A stretch of 64,000 nt of DNA from Pseudofabraea citricarpa (lineage: Eukaryota; Ascomycota; Leotiomycetes; Helotiales; Dermateaceae), in assembly GCA_029641185.1 (NCBI GenBank), contig JAPWGK010000011.1, positions 1,240,001 to 1,304,000 on the forward strand, given 5' to 3'. Positions 26,101-37,574 of this stretch are shown here, in pieces. A model generated the notes under the pieces. It saw only the letters and a list, made by a program, of their open reading frames with translations, had not been told where the DNA came from and did not search any database. The stretch's first letter is position 1. Each line of letters starts with the position of its first letter. Both the position numbers and the translations under genes were made by a program.

Positions 26101-26817
26101 AGAAGAGCGCTTTGGAGATAGTCCAATTTTACTTGTGTTAGTCAACTTGTCAAACATTCATAATTAAGAACTTGATGGTTTGTCAATGGTGACTAAACAT
26201 GTATACTCTTGGCTCTGAACCTCACGAAAGAGAAGTTATTATTGCTAGATAAAGCATTTTTCCTTCTTCAGCGAAGGGAAGACCATGGTGATACTCAATC
26301 AAAGTGGCTCGGGAACTGGCTTAGTCTTAGGTTTAGCTACCGTGGGTCTTCATTTGGGGTCTGGTCGCTAAGACTTTGCCATTTGATACAAATTTGCAAG
26401 CCCTAGACATTTATCTGGAAGTACTACAGTTTCTCATAACCAATCAACCAGTCAGGGTTTATATGAAAACGTTGGTTTTGCAACGCTCGCAAGAAGTTTC
26501 AGCATAGAGAGTACACATGGTTGATTGTACCGCAAATGATGCTCACGTGAGCTGTTCTTGTTGATGAAGAGCTTCTCATCCCGTTGTGGATCTTAACTCT
26601 GGCAACTCAGATTTGATCATCCACAGGCGTGATATTACAAGAAGCCATCATATATCTCTCAACCCAGATGGTATTTGTTTCTGCATTCTATACTTTCTGC
26701 ATTGACTAATGCGTGTGTTTAGATCTAAATAGCACATGCAACTGCTGCCCACAAATTGGCCTCCATTGTTCTGAAGACTGCTAGCCTACCGTTGGGATAT
26801 GGGATCATCTTTTCAAC
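23131..26817. other. 3.7 kb unassigned region
   Basis: No gene is recognised. Several short frames exist (for example an ATG-initiated 113-codon frame at 25631-25972, and 25143-25340), but none shows a domain, a signal peptide or plausible splice partners. The texture differs from neighbouring intergenic DNA, with many short GC-rich hairpin-like words. It could be a decayed mobile element or organellar-derived DNA; I cannot decide by eye. Confidence 0.4.
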
Positions 26818-27396
26818 ATGACACACGCCATAAACACGCGCAGCTCTTCCAGGTCAGCTTCAGCTTCAGCTACGAACGTCACTTGCCAAGGTCGAATACT
26901 CGAGGAGTGCCATTCTTTGATAGAGGATTGTGTTGCCAATTCCACCTACCCCACTAGCTTCCCAAACGCATTTGGAACTTGCGATAACAGCAGTCTATCA
27001 ATACTGACTAGCTCGCCTTCCCCGTTGGCCTCCGGAAAGACGTTATCATCCTTGTCGCTATCTGTATTCTCGTTCGACAAATCAACCATCGCAAGTCGTG
27101 ATCTTAGCAATGGTGAGAAGCTTGGAGTTGCTGCTGTGGCTGCTAGTATAGTGGGCCTATTTCTCATCGGGATTTCTTTCTGGTACCTTTGGCGGGGGTC
27201 CCGAAGTCGACGATTGAGTTTTTCTGGGATATTCTCCAGGGAGCAGGCAGGGTCCTCTCCTACAGGTTTATATGAAATGGAAGGAAATATAGGAATAGCT
27301 ACCCAGGAGCGATACGGAAATTCCAAAGCTGCAAGAAGGGCTTGGGTAGATGAGAGAGCTGCTGCTGGATACGACAGGGCTTACAGAGGCAACTAG
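26818..27396 (+). CDS. Single-pass membrane protein, Ser/Thr-rich ectodomain, 192 aa
   Basis: I do not recognise the family. The open frame starts at ATG 26818 and ends at 27396. Residues 1-100 are Ser/Thr-rich with five cysteines (TCQGRILEEC..., DCVANST..., TCDNSS) and N-x-S/T sites. One membrane segment follows (GVAAVAASIVGLFLIGISFW, about 103-122), then a basic stop (RGSRSRRLS) and a cytosolic tail of about 65 residues. The layout resembles fungal cell-surface sensors of the WSC/Mid2 type, but no WSC domain is visible. There is no signal peptide at the N-terminus, so a first exon may be missing upstream, or the segment may act as a signal anchor. Confidence 0.6.
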   Translation: MTHAINTRSSSRSASASATNVTCQGRILEECHSLIEDCVANSTYPTSFPNAFGTCDNSSLSILTSSPSPLASGKTLSSLSLSVFSFDKSTIASRDLSNGEKLGVAAVAASIVGLFLIGISFWYLWRGSRSRRLSFSGIFSREQAGSSPTGLYEMEGNIGIATQERYGNSKAARRAWVDERAAAGYDRAYRGN

Positions 27397-27656
27397 GATT
27401 CTTTGTTATAGTTTGAAGGTAGACTCACAAGAATGCCACTATTAGTATGACTCGAGACGTTGCGATTTATATATGAGTAATTATCTTGGGTCCCATCAAG
27501 CTGGACCATCATAGATCATTCCATGTACAATGATGCATACACATTAAACTAAGTCGTGGGGTATCATTTCATCCTATGCTGCAAATGGCTATCACTGATT
27601 CTCTATTCGGTTTCGATGAAGCAAACTCGACCCGTTATATTTATGCCTTCTGATGA

Positions 27657-29393
27657 TCAGAACCAGCCACCTCCCAATAATGCAACTGATACCCCCAACA
27701 AGACAAAGCCGGATGTTTCTATTGCAAGTAAAGCTCTTGTGGCTTCATTCTGACTTCCACTAGTCGTAGTACCTTCGGTACTGGCAGTCGCAGGTGGTGA
27801 CGTGCTACTTGTCCTACCACCCCCAAAGACACCAGAAGCCGTAGGAGTAACCGATACCGAGCTTGCAACACCAGAGATGTCTGGGATTGAAGTTTGGTTC
27901 GCTTCAAACTCTACCACATTTGATTGAGTAGAGTCGAAGTTCGTCTGTGCAAGAGCAATCTGATTGTTTGCAAGGTCATACACCACATATGCTGATCTCA
28001 AGAAAGTATCTCCTAGTAAATTCGGTCCATCTCTGGCGACCTGGATTCCAAATCCACAGGCATTTCTTTCGCTAAAAGGCAACGGAGGGAGATCTGTGCC
28101 AGGATATAAATCGAATAGTCCGGTAAGATTGAAGATGAGCTCGCTTATTGGAACCTTGATTGTTGCAACCGAAGAGTTTCCAAATCCATAATTGAATGTG
28201 AGAAACTTATCATCGCGCAGTGTACAGTCGATATATACGTTTCCACTGGTATCTGTGTCGTCGACAGCGTTCAATATAGTATAAATACTAGCTGCTAGAT
28301 CTCCAGGGAGATAAGTGATGGAAGTTCCCGAATCAAGAAGCACAGGCTCTGCAAATCCAGGTGTCGTAAGGGTCGTTGTATTGCCAGTGTTTGAAGTAAC
28401 AGAGAAAGACGTAAGAGCAATGTTGAAATCCACATAAACTTCAGTACCATTGCGGAAATTATAAGGCGCGATTGGAATGGCAGTGAGACTTCCTTGGTAT
28501 TTATCTGTGTCCTAAAATTCAGAATCTTAGTATTAGTGCCATTTATCCCAGAAATCCCGAAAGAGGTCTGAACATGATCCAAAGGGACTGAAAACTTTTT
28601 AGAAGGGTAAATAGTACGCTGAAACTCATGAACCATGCAAACCAAAGAATTCTTACACGGAGGTGCTTCACTTACCATACCGCCGAAAATAATTGATCCA
28701 GTAACGCTCTGGAGATCATCCAGGTAGAGACTATAAGCCTTCGTATTGATGAGGCCCTGACTCAACATTTCGTCAATGATATTCGGATAGAGAACGTCAG
28801 CTACTACATTAATGCTGTATCCAATCCCCAGCAGCCCAAATGGAATAGAAGAGTTGTAGGCAATGCCCATCTGCAGATCTCTGACGACCACTCCTCCAAT
28901 TGCAAGATCATCTGTCATGTAGTCGCCTTTCGAGCCCGATCTGTCTTGATATGTGATATCGAATGTGCCTTCTTGCACGATCTTGAAAGACGAAGACTTG
29001 GTGTGATCATCTGTACCAGCGTATCAGTATATAAACAGGGACTAAAACTAAGCCAAACCTACAAGTCGTCTGGCAACCATCTTGGTAGTATTGTTGTAAC
29101 TGTACATCGGTACACAAGTCGGCCGAGCTATCCAAGAGCCACACGTCGCTACTTCCAGTATCGATGACAAGGTCCATGCTCTGAGGCGGCGAGCCTACCT
29201 TGATACTGGCCATATAGCTCCCGCCTGTGATGTTGTTTCCAAGCGACTGGGTGATTGTGGCGCGTCTTGAGAGATGCCGGCGACTAATACCTGAGCTTGC
29301 TGGATTTCTGGCAATGCTCATAGTAACAACATTTGCAGCAGTCAGCCCCGAGAATGCTAGCGACACCGCCACCAGAAAAAGGAGTAACTCCAT
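27657..29393 (-). CDS. Yapsin-like GPI-anchored aspartic protease
   Basis: This is a pepsin-family endopeptidase tethered to the cell surface. The exons are 29393-29063, 29010-28676 and 28511-27657, giving 506 aa; intron 2 is 164 nt, long for this window. A signal peptide (about 1-20) is followed by a short basic pro-segment (RRHLSRR). The two active-site motifs are DTGSS (D78) and DSGTS (D282), both intact. The flap and the second lobe are recognisable (CGFGIQVARDGPNLLGDTFLRSAYVVYD). The C-terminus is a Ser/Thr-rich stalk ending in a hydrophobic GPI signal (FVLLGVSVALLGGGWF). Yapsins process surface proteins and help cell-wall remodelling. It neighbours a surface-type membrane protein on the opposite strand; the two converge. 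Confidence 0.93.
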
Positions 29394-30081
29394 GATAATC
29401 TTGGCAGCGTTGTAAAGGTGCGCGGGGGAGGGAGTCTGGAGCTTCAGGTCCTAGGTGCAGAATCATCCGGTGCGCGTAGAATCCACAGTTAAGTGAATGC
29501 AAGCCGACTCGTGACGCTGGCAAGCATCAATTACAGCACACCACAACAACGAATTTAAACAAAGGAACAGGCTGACTTCTTGCATCTTATGTCATGAACG
29601 ATACCTCAAGCTAATTTGCATAGTCAAAATAAGATAGGCATAACATGAAAGAAAAAAGCATGTAGATCTGTGGTGAAATCAGGATGGCTGGTGCTGATGT
29701 CATGCTGCACACGCAGAGGCACTTGTCACTGGACATTGGATTTCTGAGGCTGACACCAGATGAGCGACATCCAATGAAATAAGATGGCCAAGGTGGTACA
29801 TGTCCAAAGCACATCAGGCCATCTTAAACAGAAATGGTCCCTTGCGCAAGAGCTTTCTCGCGATGTCTCCCCCCAAGGTTGAGGGTTAGCCATGCGAGAC
29901 GTAGCATGAAGTACTAGAGATTCGTATCAGTGAAGCTCGCCTCTGTAGCAGCAACCCCTTTGGGAACTGAATTACGTGAAGGTTTGAAGGGCGTGTTCTC
30001 TTTTGTTCTGTCGAACTGTTATACACTGTACAGCTTTCTTGGTATCTCTGTCCTAATACTACAGCACCATATCCTAATGTT
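29394..30081. other. Intergenic between the protease promoter and the SCO1 3' end
   Basis: No gene is supported. This is the promoter side of the aspartic protease and the 3' flank of SCO1. Overlapping short frames on both strands have no family resemblance. Confidence 0.45.
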
Positions 30082-31104
30082 CTACTTCTTCCAATCCCCC
30101 ATGTGTCCAAGAATGATCGCAGCCGCTTGCTCGGGGCTATGCTGTCTCCCAATGGCCTCCACAAAGTCGCCCTCAGGATCCATCAAGTAAAAATATATGC
30201 TGTGATCGACAAGATAATCCTGTCCCTTCTTCACGCCCTCCGGGGTGGAGAAGTAGACCCGGTAGCTCTTGCAAACTCCTTTGATTTGTTCCCAGGTTCC
30301 CGTCAAGCCAACCAGCGAAGAATGGAATTCGGACAGGTATTCAGCGAGTACGGCAGGCGTGTCGCGGGCTGGATCACAGGTTATGAAGACGGGAAGGACC
30401 TCCGGTGTGCTCTTTTGCTGCAAGAGGGGAGATGCGCGTACGAGATCGATCATCTGTGACATCTTATCGAGCTCTTCGGGGCAGATATCGGGACAGTGAC
30501 TGAATCCAAAATATACCTGGATCATATCAGTCAGATATTGAATCCCTTTCACAGAAATTGAGCAACTTACCAGAGAGTATTTTCCCTTCATATCCTCACT
30601 TGTAAACTTATTCCCATTGTGATCGAGCAATTCAAATGGTCCTCCAACCTTGGGTCGCCCAACACCCTTTGCCGCATCCGCAACGCGCTTTCTTTCCATC
30701 CGTGCTTTCTCATATCGGAAATAAAAGATCATGGCAGCACCAGAAGTGAGGAAGAGGAGCCCGGCTTTCCAGGAAAAGGGCTACGACGTCATTGTCAGCT
30801 TAACAGTTGCTGCATGTGGATCGATAATTATACATACACCTGATCGGTATCGCGACCGTTGCTCCTGAACGGTTTTGTATGCCCTCGCTGCCGATGTACC
30901 AAATCCTTTCCTGCCATCGACCGAAAGTCTCGAGGATGTGCTTGTACGAAGGCACACGTTTTGCATACTTCGGGGTATGATGGGTGCGCTGATACTAGAA
31001 TATCGTTTGCATTGTGAGGAGCTTCTTAACGAGGTTCCTTGCTTGTTGAGACATTGCGCAAATTTGGAGAGCAAGCTCCGGCTTGGGACAATTGGCTTCG
31101 ACAT
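30082..31104 (-). CDS. SCO1/SenC mitochondrial copper chaperone for cytochrome oxidase
   Basis: SCO proteins deliver copper to the CuA site of cytochrome c oxidase subunit 2 in the mitochondrial intermembrane space. The exons are 31104-30838, 30780-30571 and 30516-30082, all joined in phase 0, giving 303 aa. A basic, Ser/Arg-rich presequence of about 90 residues is followed by one membrane segment (AGLLFLTSGAAMIFYF) and the thioredoxin-like domain. The copper ligands are present: the CPDIC motif (CxxxC) in YFGFSHCPDICPEELDKM, and the distal histidine in VDHSIYFYLMDPEGDF. The start is the ATG at 31104; upstream codons in the open frame begin with TTG. Confidence 0.95.
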
Positions 31105-31894
31105 CGTGGTTTGATGCAAGAAAGTGAGATCATGAGCTTTTTAGGTCCGTCCCCTCCGTCCAGTCTTGCCCAAGAGCTCAGGCTGTTTCCCCCGGGGTTG
31201 CACCGGGATCGTGCACGTGATAGAAACCCCTGAACGGCGGCCAACAATCAACGACTTACGCCAAACTCACCTCAGTTTGTCGATTCAATATAACGACTAG
31301 GTGTTCAACCGGTACTGTATTCTGCGGTCTGAGGTGTTTTTAACGTTGCAGAGTAGTGGTATTTCCAATCCGAATCCCAAACTGGGGCGGCATGCTGATA
31401 GTAAGACCACCTAGGTAATGTAGGTATCATACGGTACGCAGCTATGATAAAGCGGACACGTTCAAGCATGGATAATTAAATCAGCATGTACCAACCAGAA
31501 AGACCTCAAGCAGAGAATGGACACATATTCGACGCAATTAGTTAGCTTCTTAAAGCTACTTACTGCTTTAGACCGCTCATTCCATGCGCATCACATTCCA
31601 GATACCAACCACCATATGAAATGTCTTCAGTACTCGAAAATTACTCTGAACTACTTAATGATCTATGCCGCCGCTTCAAGATCAATAATCTTACAAGTAC
31701 AAAAATGCAGGGCTCCCGCATCACCACTAGCGGGAATATGCTTCGCACCTCGCTCAAATTTTTGCTTCAACGCCTCTAGACGCCAAAAGATAATGCACCG
31801 TCCCGACCGAATCAGAATCGAAATATTAAGCGCCTCCGATCCCCCCATTACTTTCAACTCCAACATATCAAGAACGCTTTCTCGCAAAATGATA
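31105..31894. other. Intergenic, SCO1 upstream side
   Basis: This holds the SCO1 promoter and the 3' flank of the coiled-coil gene. A long frame at 31517-32023 on the plus strand overlaps the end of that gene and is judged a shadow. Confidence 0.45.
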
Positions 31895-34297
31895 TTAATC
31901 CCTTCGACTGACCTGGCTAGCACTGGTTCGACTACGCTCATCTTCCTCCAACACATCACTCAGTCTTGTTGGATGGTGATGTCGAGGAACCGATTCCCAA
32001 CCCGAGCCATAACCTTGGCCTGAGTAATCAGCTCCAGATGTCTGTTCTGCTGTGGGCCGAGAGGTTGGCGTGGCACCGCTTGCCGTAGCAGTAGGGCCTC
32101 GTCCATATTCAACACCAGAAACAGGAGTTTGTCCGTATTGCTGCAGATATGCCAGCTCCTGTTCCCTCTCTGCAGCTACGTCGTACTCGTCCGTATCATC
32201 ATCAGAGGCAACGCTTCGACGATAGCGAATTTTGTTACCTCTAGCATCTCGAATAAATTGACCTTGCGAATCAATCTCGTATTCCTCCTCGCTCATAGCG
32301 GCTTCAGAAGGGTATGATGGATTGTTTTCAGCACGACCCGTCGGGTCACTCGGGTGAAGGGTAGTGCCCTGCTGCTGTTGCTGGTAGAAAGCACCAGATG
32401 AAGCTGGCTGAACAGCTGGGGCTTCAGTGTACTTTGGGTAGGAGATAGGAGATGAAGTTGAAGCTACAGAAGTAGCTGTGCGTGTCGCTCTAGAGGGCGT
32501 TGTAGTTCGTCCGCTCTCGACAAACGGATCAGCAGGATCGGCTCTCTGAGTCTGCGCGTACTGTTGATAGGCTTCATCACTATCCACCTCAGGTTCTTGC
32601 ACGGCTTGGCCACCTCCCGAAACTCCCCCAGCAGCAGAGAAGGGGCTTTGCCTTGCGGGAGGCGGATCACGAGCACTGCCATGCCGACTAGGAACGCCTT
32701 GCATCATGGGTACAACCTGAACTCCACCTACGATGGTTGGCTGTCCATCACGTAACGACAGAGTTCTCTCGCGCTCTTCTTGCTCTCGCTTTCCAAGCTC
32801 ATCCCATGCTCGCCTAGCTTCTTCCTTGGATATTTGAAGTTCCCGCTTCATCTCTGCTAGCATCTTGTCTGATGTTGTTTTATCCCTCTCGACGGCCACA
32901 GCATCCGCGATAGCTTCAGCTCGACCACGGCGTTCCTCCTCTAAAGTTGCTTCTAGCATCGCCTGAACCTCTTGAGCACGCTCCTGTTCCGCCCTAGTCT
33001 CAAAGAACCACCGCTGAAATTTTCGTTCGGACGATGCTCGTAGGCGTTGTAATTCTACTACGGCGTGGAATAAGTTGGCACCGGCAGCAGAAAGATCAGT
33101 CACTTGTCTGGATAGTTGCTGCGACAGTGGATCTCTATCGATTTCGTTCTTGTTTTCCTCGAGTCTTCGGATCCAGAATGAGGTGAGGCCTTCCCAGTGT
33201 GCGGATAAAGTCTCCCAGCGCTCGAAGGCGTGGGGGAAGGAAGAACGAGCTGGGCCACCAGTTGATGTACCAGGAGCCTGCGCTGAAGTACCTGGGGCCG
33301 GCGCAGACGTAGGTGCAGGTTGGGCAGGTCCAGCACGTGTGCTCTCGGCGCGGGTGGGTCTTGGCTGACCTTGAGATTGGGATGGTCCACGAGGCCTACT
33401 TACCGCCGGTTCACCTCCCCCAACTGCACGACCTCCTGTGCCTCGAGCTTGCAAGGGTGACTCTTGTGTTCTGGCACCTCCATTGTCGGGACCACTGGCT
33501 ATTCTGTCACCAGGTCTTCGTTCTGATCGTTGCGAGTTGTCCGAAATTCTCTGGCCACCATCGCCTCCACTCCCTCTTTGTATCCCCCCTCCGACAGCGC
33601 CAGCAGCTGCAGCTCTTCTCTCTGCACTTCGTCTCTGGTCCTCGACAAGTCTTGCTTCCTCTTCTGCTCGTGCTCTCTCCAATGCTTCTTGTTCAGCTTT
33701 TCGTCTTGCTTCTCTGGCATTACGTTCGCGCATGATATCCCTGGGGCCTTTTATACTTGGTGAGCCGGTAGTGCCTGGGCCTCCTTGTACTCTAGATCCA
33801 CCATTGCCATTGCCGCCGCGACCATTGCCAGCGGAGGCAGGAAGACCTCCACCGACAAGATCTGACATGGACGCGTTCTCCTCCACCAGGTCGGGCGTGA
33901 ATGGGTTCGGGTTCCGCAAAGCCTCTTCAAGTGTGTAGAGGATAGCGCTAGCGGTGTGCTTGGAGATTCGTAGAGCACGATGGGGTCTTTGATTTGCTTC
34001 GGGGGAGGAGTAATAGCTCGAAGCTAACGGATCTGAGGAGTCTTCAAGATCGTCGCTGAAATCATGGATGAGCTGCTGTTGTCCGCTCCTCTGCTGCTGA
34101 TCTGCAGTGAATCTTAACTGCGGTGGACTTATTCCAACGGAAGTCGCTTCAATGTGAGTTCTTCGGGGAGCTGTCTGCTGCTGGCGCTGCTCTGCTTCGG
34201 GCGTCACAGGGTCGTTCACGTCGTAACGGTCGTTAAAGCGTGAAAGAATTGGGTTCGTCACCGCTGCTGTGGGCAAAGGTGAAGTGGTGGGAGGCAA
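31895..34297 (-). CDS. Large disordered/coiled-coil protein, 5' end not resolved
   Basis: I do not recognise the function. The open frame covers about 800 codons and ends at 31895. The N-terminal part contains a probably folded helix (HTASAILYTLEEALRNPNPF). A Gly-rich stretch and a strong Arg/Glu coiled coil (RDIMRERNAREARRKAEQEA) follow, then a Pro/Ala/Thr linker, a second coiled coil (about residues 400-540) and a disordered tail ending TRLSDVLEEDERSRTSASQ. No ATG begins the frame: it opens at a TTG at 34297 and extends upstream to an AG at about 34311-34319 that could be a splice acceptor. A first exon probably lies in 34330-35100, where I could not pin it down. Composition suits a scaffold or septum/polarity protein, but that is only a guess. 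Confidence 0.7.
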   Translation of the reverse strand: MPPTTSPLPTAAVTNPILSRFNDRYDVNDPVTPEAEQRQQQTAPRRTHIEATSVGISPPQLRFTADQQQRSGQQQLIHDFSDDLEDSSDPLASSYYSSPEANQRPHRALRISKHTASAILYTLEEALRNPNPFTPDLVEENASMSDLVGGGLPASAGNGRGGNGNGGSRVQGGPGTTGSPSIKGPRDIMRERNAREARRKAEQEALERARAEEEARLVEDQRRSAERRAAAAGAVGGGIQRGSGGDGGQRISDNSQRSERRPGDRIASGPDNGGARTQESPLQARGTGGRAVGGGEPAVSRPRGPSQSQGQPRPTRAESTRAGPAQPAPTSAPAPGTSAQAPGTSTGGPARSSFPHAFERWETLSAHWEGLTSFWIRRLEENKNEIDRDPLSQQLSRQVTDLSAAGANLFHAVVELQRLRASSERKFQRWFFETRAEQERAQEVQAMLEATLEEERRGRAEAIADAVAVERDKTTSDKMLAEMKRELQISKEEARRAWDELGKREQEERERTLSLRDGQPTIVGGVQVVPMMQGVPSRHGSARDPPPARQSPFSAAGGVSGGGQAVQEPEVDSDEAYQQYAQTQRADPADPFVESGRTTTPSRATRTATSVASTSSPISYPKYTEAPAVQPASSGAFYQQQQQGTTLHPSDPTGRAENNPSYPSEAAMSEEEYEIDSQGQFIRDARGNKIRYRRSVASDDDTDEYDVAAEREQELAYLQQYGQTPVSGVEYGRGPTATASGATPTSRPTAEQTSGADYSGQGYGSGWESVPRHHHPTRLSDVLEEDERSRTSASQVSRRD

Positions 34298-36521
34298 TAT
34301 GGCTCGTAGGTAGCTAGGTAGATTGAATTGGAGGACCGCGCCTCAGAGGGAATTGGCCGGCCTGTCGCCAGTACTCAGGGCACTCGAGAACGGGGCCTGG
34401 AGGAGGAATGTGACTTTTCCAGGCAGAGCCAAAATCAAGGAGGTTGCGAATGTGAAAGTGAAGGTAGGAGGGATCTGAATCGAGCTTTGAGTTCTGGCCG
34501 GGTTGGTTTTGCTGGGTGGCTGGGGAAGCGAATACAGGAGGTTGGTGTTGGGTTGGTGGCAGTCAACAATGGCCGCCGCACTGGCCGCAGGTGAAGCCCA
34601 AATGGTCTGTAGAGTTGTAATTGCAGCGCGCTCTACCTTTTGCCTGTCGCGCGCAGTGAATTGGGAAGCAGAAGACGTGTGGTTCTGGTGGTGGTGTTGC
34701 GACAGGATGGGTTGTTGTCTGGCAGCTTCGGGCCTCCTTGCCTTTCGTTGCACGCCTGTACAGCGTTGCGCAGGGCCGGAGATGCAAGAGACAAAAACAC
34801 GGGAGTCTGGTTGGGCTGTGGAGGGATCATGCTCACGCTCAATTATCACCAATGGCTCTAGATAGTCAAAGCAAGAGGGGAAGAGGCACAATGGGGAGAG
34901 AATAATGTCTCTTCTGTTTTTCCTTCCCTGTCTCTCCCTCTCGCGAAAAAAGCCGAGTTCGAGTTCGCGGTGGCCAAGGATGAGCGAACGTGCATCATCA
35001 ATCAGAACACGCAAACCGAACCGCGGCAGTCAATGGTATGGTCGATTGGACGCGGGCTTTCTCAGCTGGGCTTGCGTTTGCCAAAGGGTTTGCGGAGACA
35101 GGCATTGATGGTAGGGTAGGGTAGGGTAGGGTAGAGTAGGGACTGGACGGAGTAGATAGATTGTCAATAATATGGAGGAGAGTAGGAAGAACGTCGAGGC
35201 AGGAGGTTGGGGGAGGACTTGGCCCGGGAGTGCCAGCACATCCATCCAACATTCATCCATCCATTCATCGCCATATCGTGCGTTACCAATAGCTTGGAGA
35301 GCTAATAAGGAGCCGGGGCCGAGGCTGGGGCTGGGGACTGGACTGGGGACTGGACTGGACAGGACAGGACAGGGACAGGGTTGGGCCATCATTACTGTAC
35401 TGTACTGTATTCTTGTCGTCATCGTCATCCTCAAATACCAGTACTGAATCCAATATTAACAAAAAACACTACTTGGTTTTGGACGAACTCAAAGTCTTCT
35501 TCCAGCTCGGATTGCCATGTTGAACGTCCAACGCTGGCTGCACTGCTTCCCGCATGGTCTGATTCCTTCCCAGTCTACGGTCTGGTCTGTCTGTCTGTCT
35601 GTCTGTCTCCAATGAAATGCTCACTTCTCGTCTCGCAAACAATAAGCTTTCATTCGAGAGGAGAGGGACGGGAGGGCGCGGCTATGTGCAGCCGCTTATT
35701 TGATTTCAGAGCAGAACAAGGGGGTGCGTGCGTTTGTACTGTACTTACTGTAACTGTGCAGAGCCTCAGATTCTTAAATCCAAGCACATGTTTTCTTGCC
35801 CTTTAATTTAATGCGTGCGCCCTGCACTATATCCAACACTCTTCATTTCCTTTTCGAGGCATCCTTTGCTACTTGGGCTGGGTACCTACCCGATACAACC
35901 ACGTGATGGTATGCACGTGTTTGCGTATCACGTGGTGCATCGCCGGGATGATGGCCAGGTGACGATGGCTTGAACAAAAAGAGAAAGGAGAAAAGACTTG
36001 GGATTTCATGACCTAGCTGCTTCCATTTCAAGCCCTGGGACGTCTATGTTGCATTTCCCCATAACTATCTATGAAATGGGCATTTGGCGCAGGGAGGCCC
36101 GTTGTCCATCACTCACTCCTAGATAAATCATAAGCGATCCACCCAGAGCTGAGCTATGAAAAGTCATACTGAAGAAAGAAGCCAGTAGGTGCTCTAGTAT
36201 CTTCAACCTTGGTGAAAATTCTTCACGGTCTGAGAGTTACCAACGATCTATAGAGATGGAAATAAATACCTGGTATTGATCCAATACTACATTCGGCTTT
36301 ACCGATGTAAAGACATCTGACATAAGGTAAGCTGACAACTTGTTGCCAAGCGAATTTACAGTTTCCACGATACGATTCATAGATGCTGTACTGTAGAGGA
36401 TTAAAACATGACTAAAGTCCCGAAAGTATGCTTATATCCGATGGGGCATGTGCGGGGTCTCTCAGGTGTCTAATGGGCTTGCACTCGCATTCTTCGTCAC
36501 ACCCTTGAACTGATCTCTAAA
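34298..36521. other. Intergenic/5' leader region with simple repeats
   Basis: This holds the presumed 5' leader and first exon of the coiled-coil gene (minus strand, about 34.3-35.1 kb). A 223-codon frame at 34343-35014 lacks an ATG. The GGGTA tract at 35111, (GGACT/GGACA)-like repeats at about 35331-35375 and a (GTCT)n tract at about 35585-35609 lie here. Nothing is recognised from 35.8 to 36.5 kb. Confidence 0.45.
35111..35140. repeat. GGGTA tandem tract
   Basis: About six tandem copies of GTAGG, one of them altered (GTAGA). It resembles a telomere repeat but is 5 nt per unit, not the TTAGGG of most filamentous fungi. It is best read as a microsatellite. Confidence 0.85.
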
Positions 36522-37493
36522 ATGGAGACAATTCATGTACCTCTGACCAGACAGCCGGATATTCTCATCGCTTGTACATATATCCCTCCGACTTGTCAGC
36601 TGTCTCCAAGGAGTACTCTAGTGATATTCCTGAATGGCATGGACTGCCCCCAGAAGAATTGGTATCCTACTATAGAGCATGCGATCAATCTACGGAACAA
36701 AGATGGACGGAATTCGACACCGATGTTGACTTTCGACCGACCAGGCCAAGGCAAGACTACCGGCCGGAATAAAGACAAGGAGGGGAGGCCAAAAGGACAC
36801 GGGAACGACTGTCTGGATGCTGCTCATGATGTCCGTGAGGTTATCAAAGCGGTTGCCATTTCGAAATTAGGAATCGATGAGCAAGACCTGCAAACTCTCG
36901 ATCTTGTTATTGTCGCACATTCAATGGGGTGTGCTATAGCTCGTCTCTATGCAGCTTTGTACCCGGTTAGTATTGCAGGCCTCATTTTCATCGAATCCAC
37001 CTGGGCGAATTCTGATACTATATCCGTGTTCCCCGACCCTACAGCGCCACAATTTTCTAAGACTAGCCTGCCTACTAGAGTGACAGCAGAGATGTGCCAA
37101 AGATCACGAGCAATGTTCGGGGCTGTATACGCCCCAGGCGCTTTGAACAGAGAAGGGCTATGGCGAGGGAACCTCGCACAGTACCTACCGGAGACTTCTA
37201 AGCCTAATATCCCTGGGAATCCATGGATAACTGTCATTGTTTCCGATCTAGATGCACTGGTACACTTGCAAGGGGTTAGTCTCCATCCATTGTGGGATAT
37301 CTTGTTGCTCATTCATACTTTGTAGGAAAATGGGTTGCCCGAGGTCATGCTAAGAGAATATCTTTACCCATTCAGCTACCAGTATTCAATGGAACTGTCG
37401 AAGCTCACGAGGAGAGAAAGAAGCAAAGGCCCTTTGATTGAACTTGTGGAGATGCTAGAGAAGTTAAGAAGGAATGGAACCAGCCGGATGTAA
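36522..37493 (+). CDS. Alpha/beta-hydrolase fold protein, 306 aa
   Basis: The exons are 36522-37274 and 37326-37493 (GTTAGT donor, TAG acceptor, phase 0). Fold landmarks are the strand-turn with the oxyanion region (LVIFLNGMDCPQKNWYP), FDRPGQGKT and the nucleophile elbow AHSMGCAIA, with the serine at about residue 134 in place of the more usual GHSMG. A late aspartate lies in VIVSDLDALVHLQ, and no clear catalytic histidine appears before the end (the exon 2 sequence is ENGLPEVMLREYLYPF...). The missing obvious histidine makes catalysis uncertain. There is no signal peptide, so it is probably cytosolic. The substrate is unknown. Confidence 0.8.
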
Positions 37494-37574
37494 ATCTTAT
37501 CAGCAACTGCCATGCCTAGTACATGTTTTGTAGCAGGATTTGAAGATAGAAACAGCCCCTACTAGTTATGATTT

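Noticed and set aside
34343..35014. 223-codon minus-strand frame upstream of the coiled-coil gene
   Set aside because: It starts with TTG, its composition looks like leader sequence, and it cannot be joined by a clear intron.
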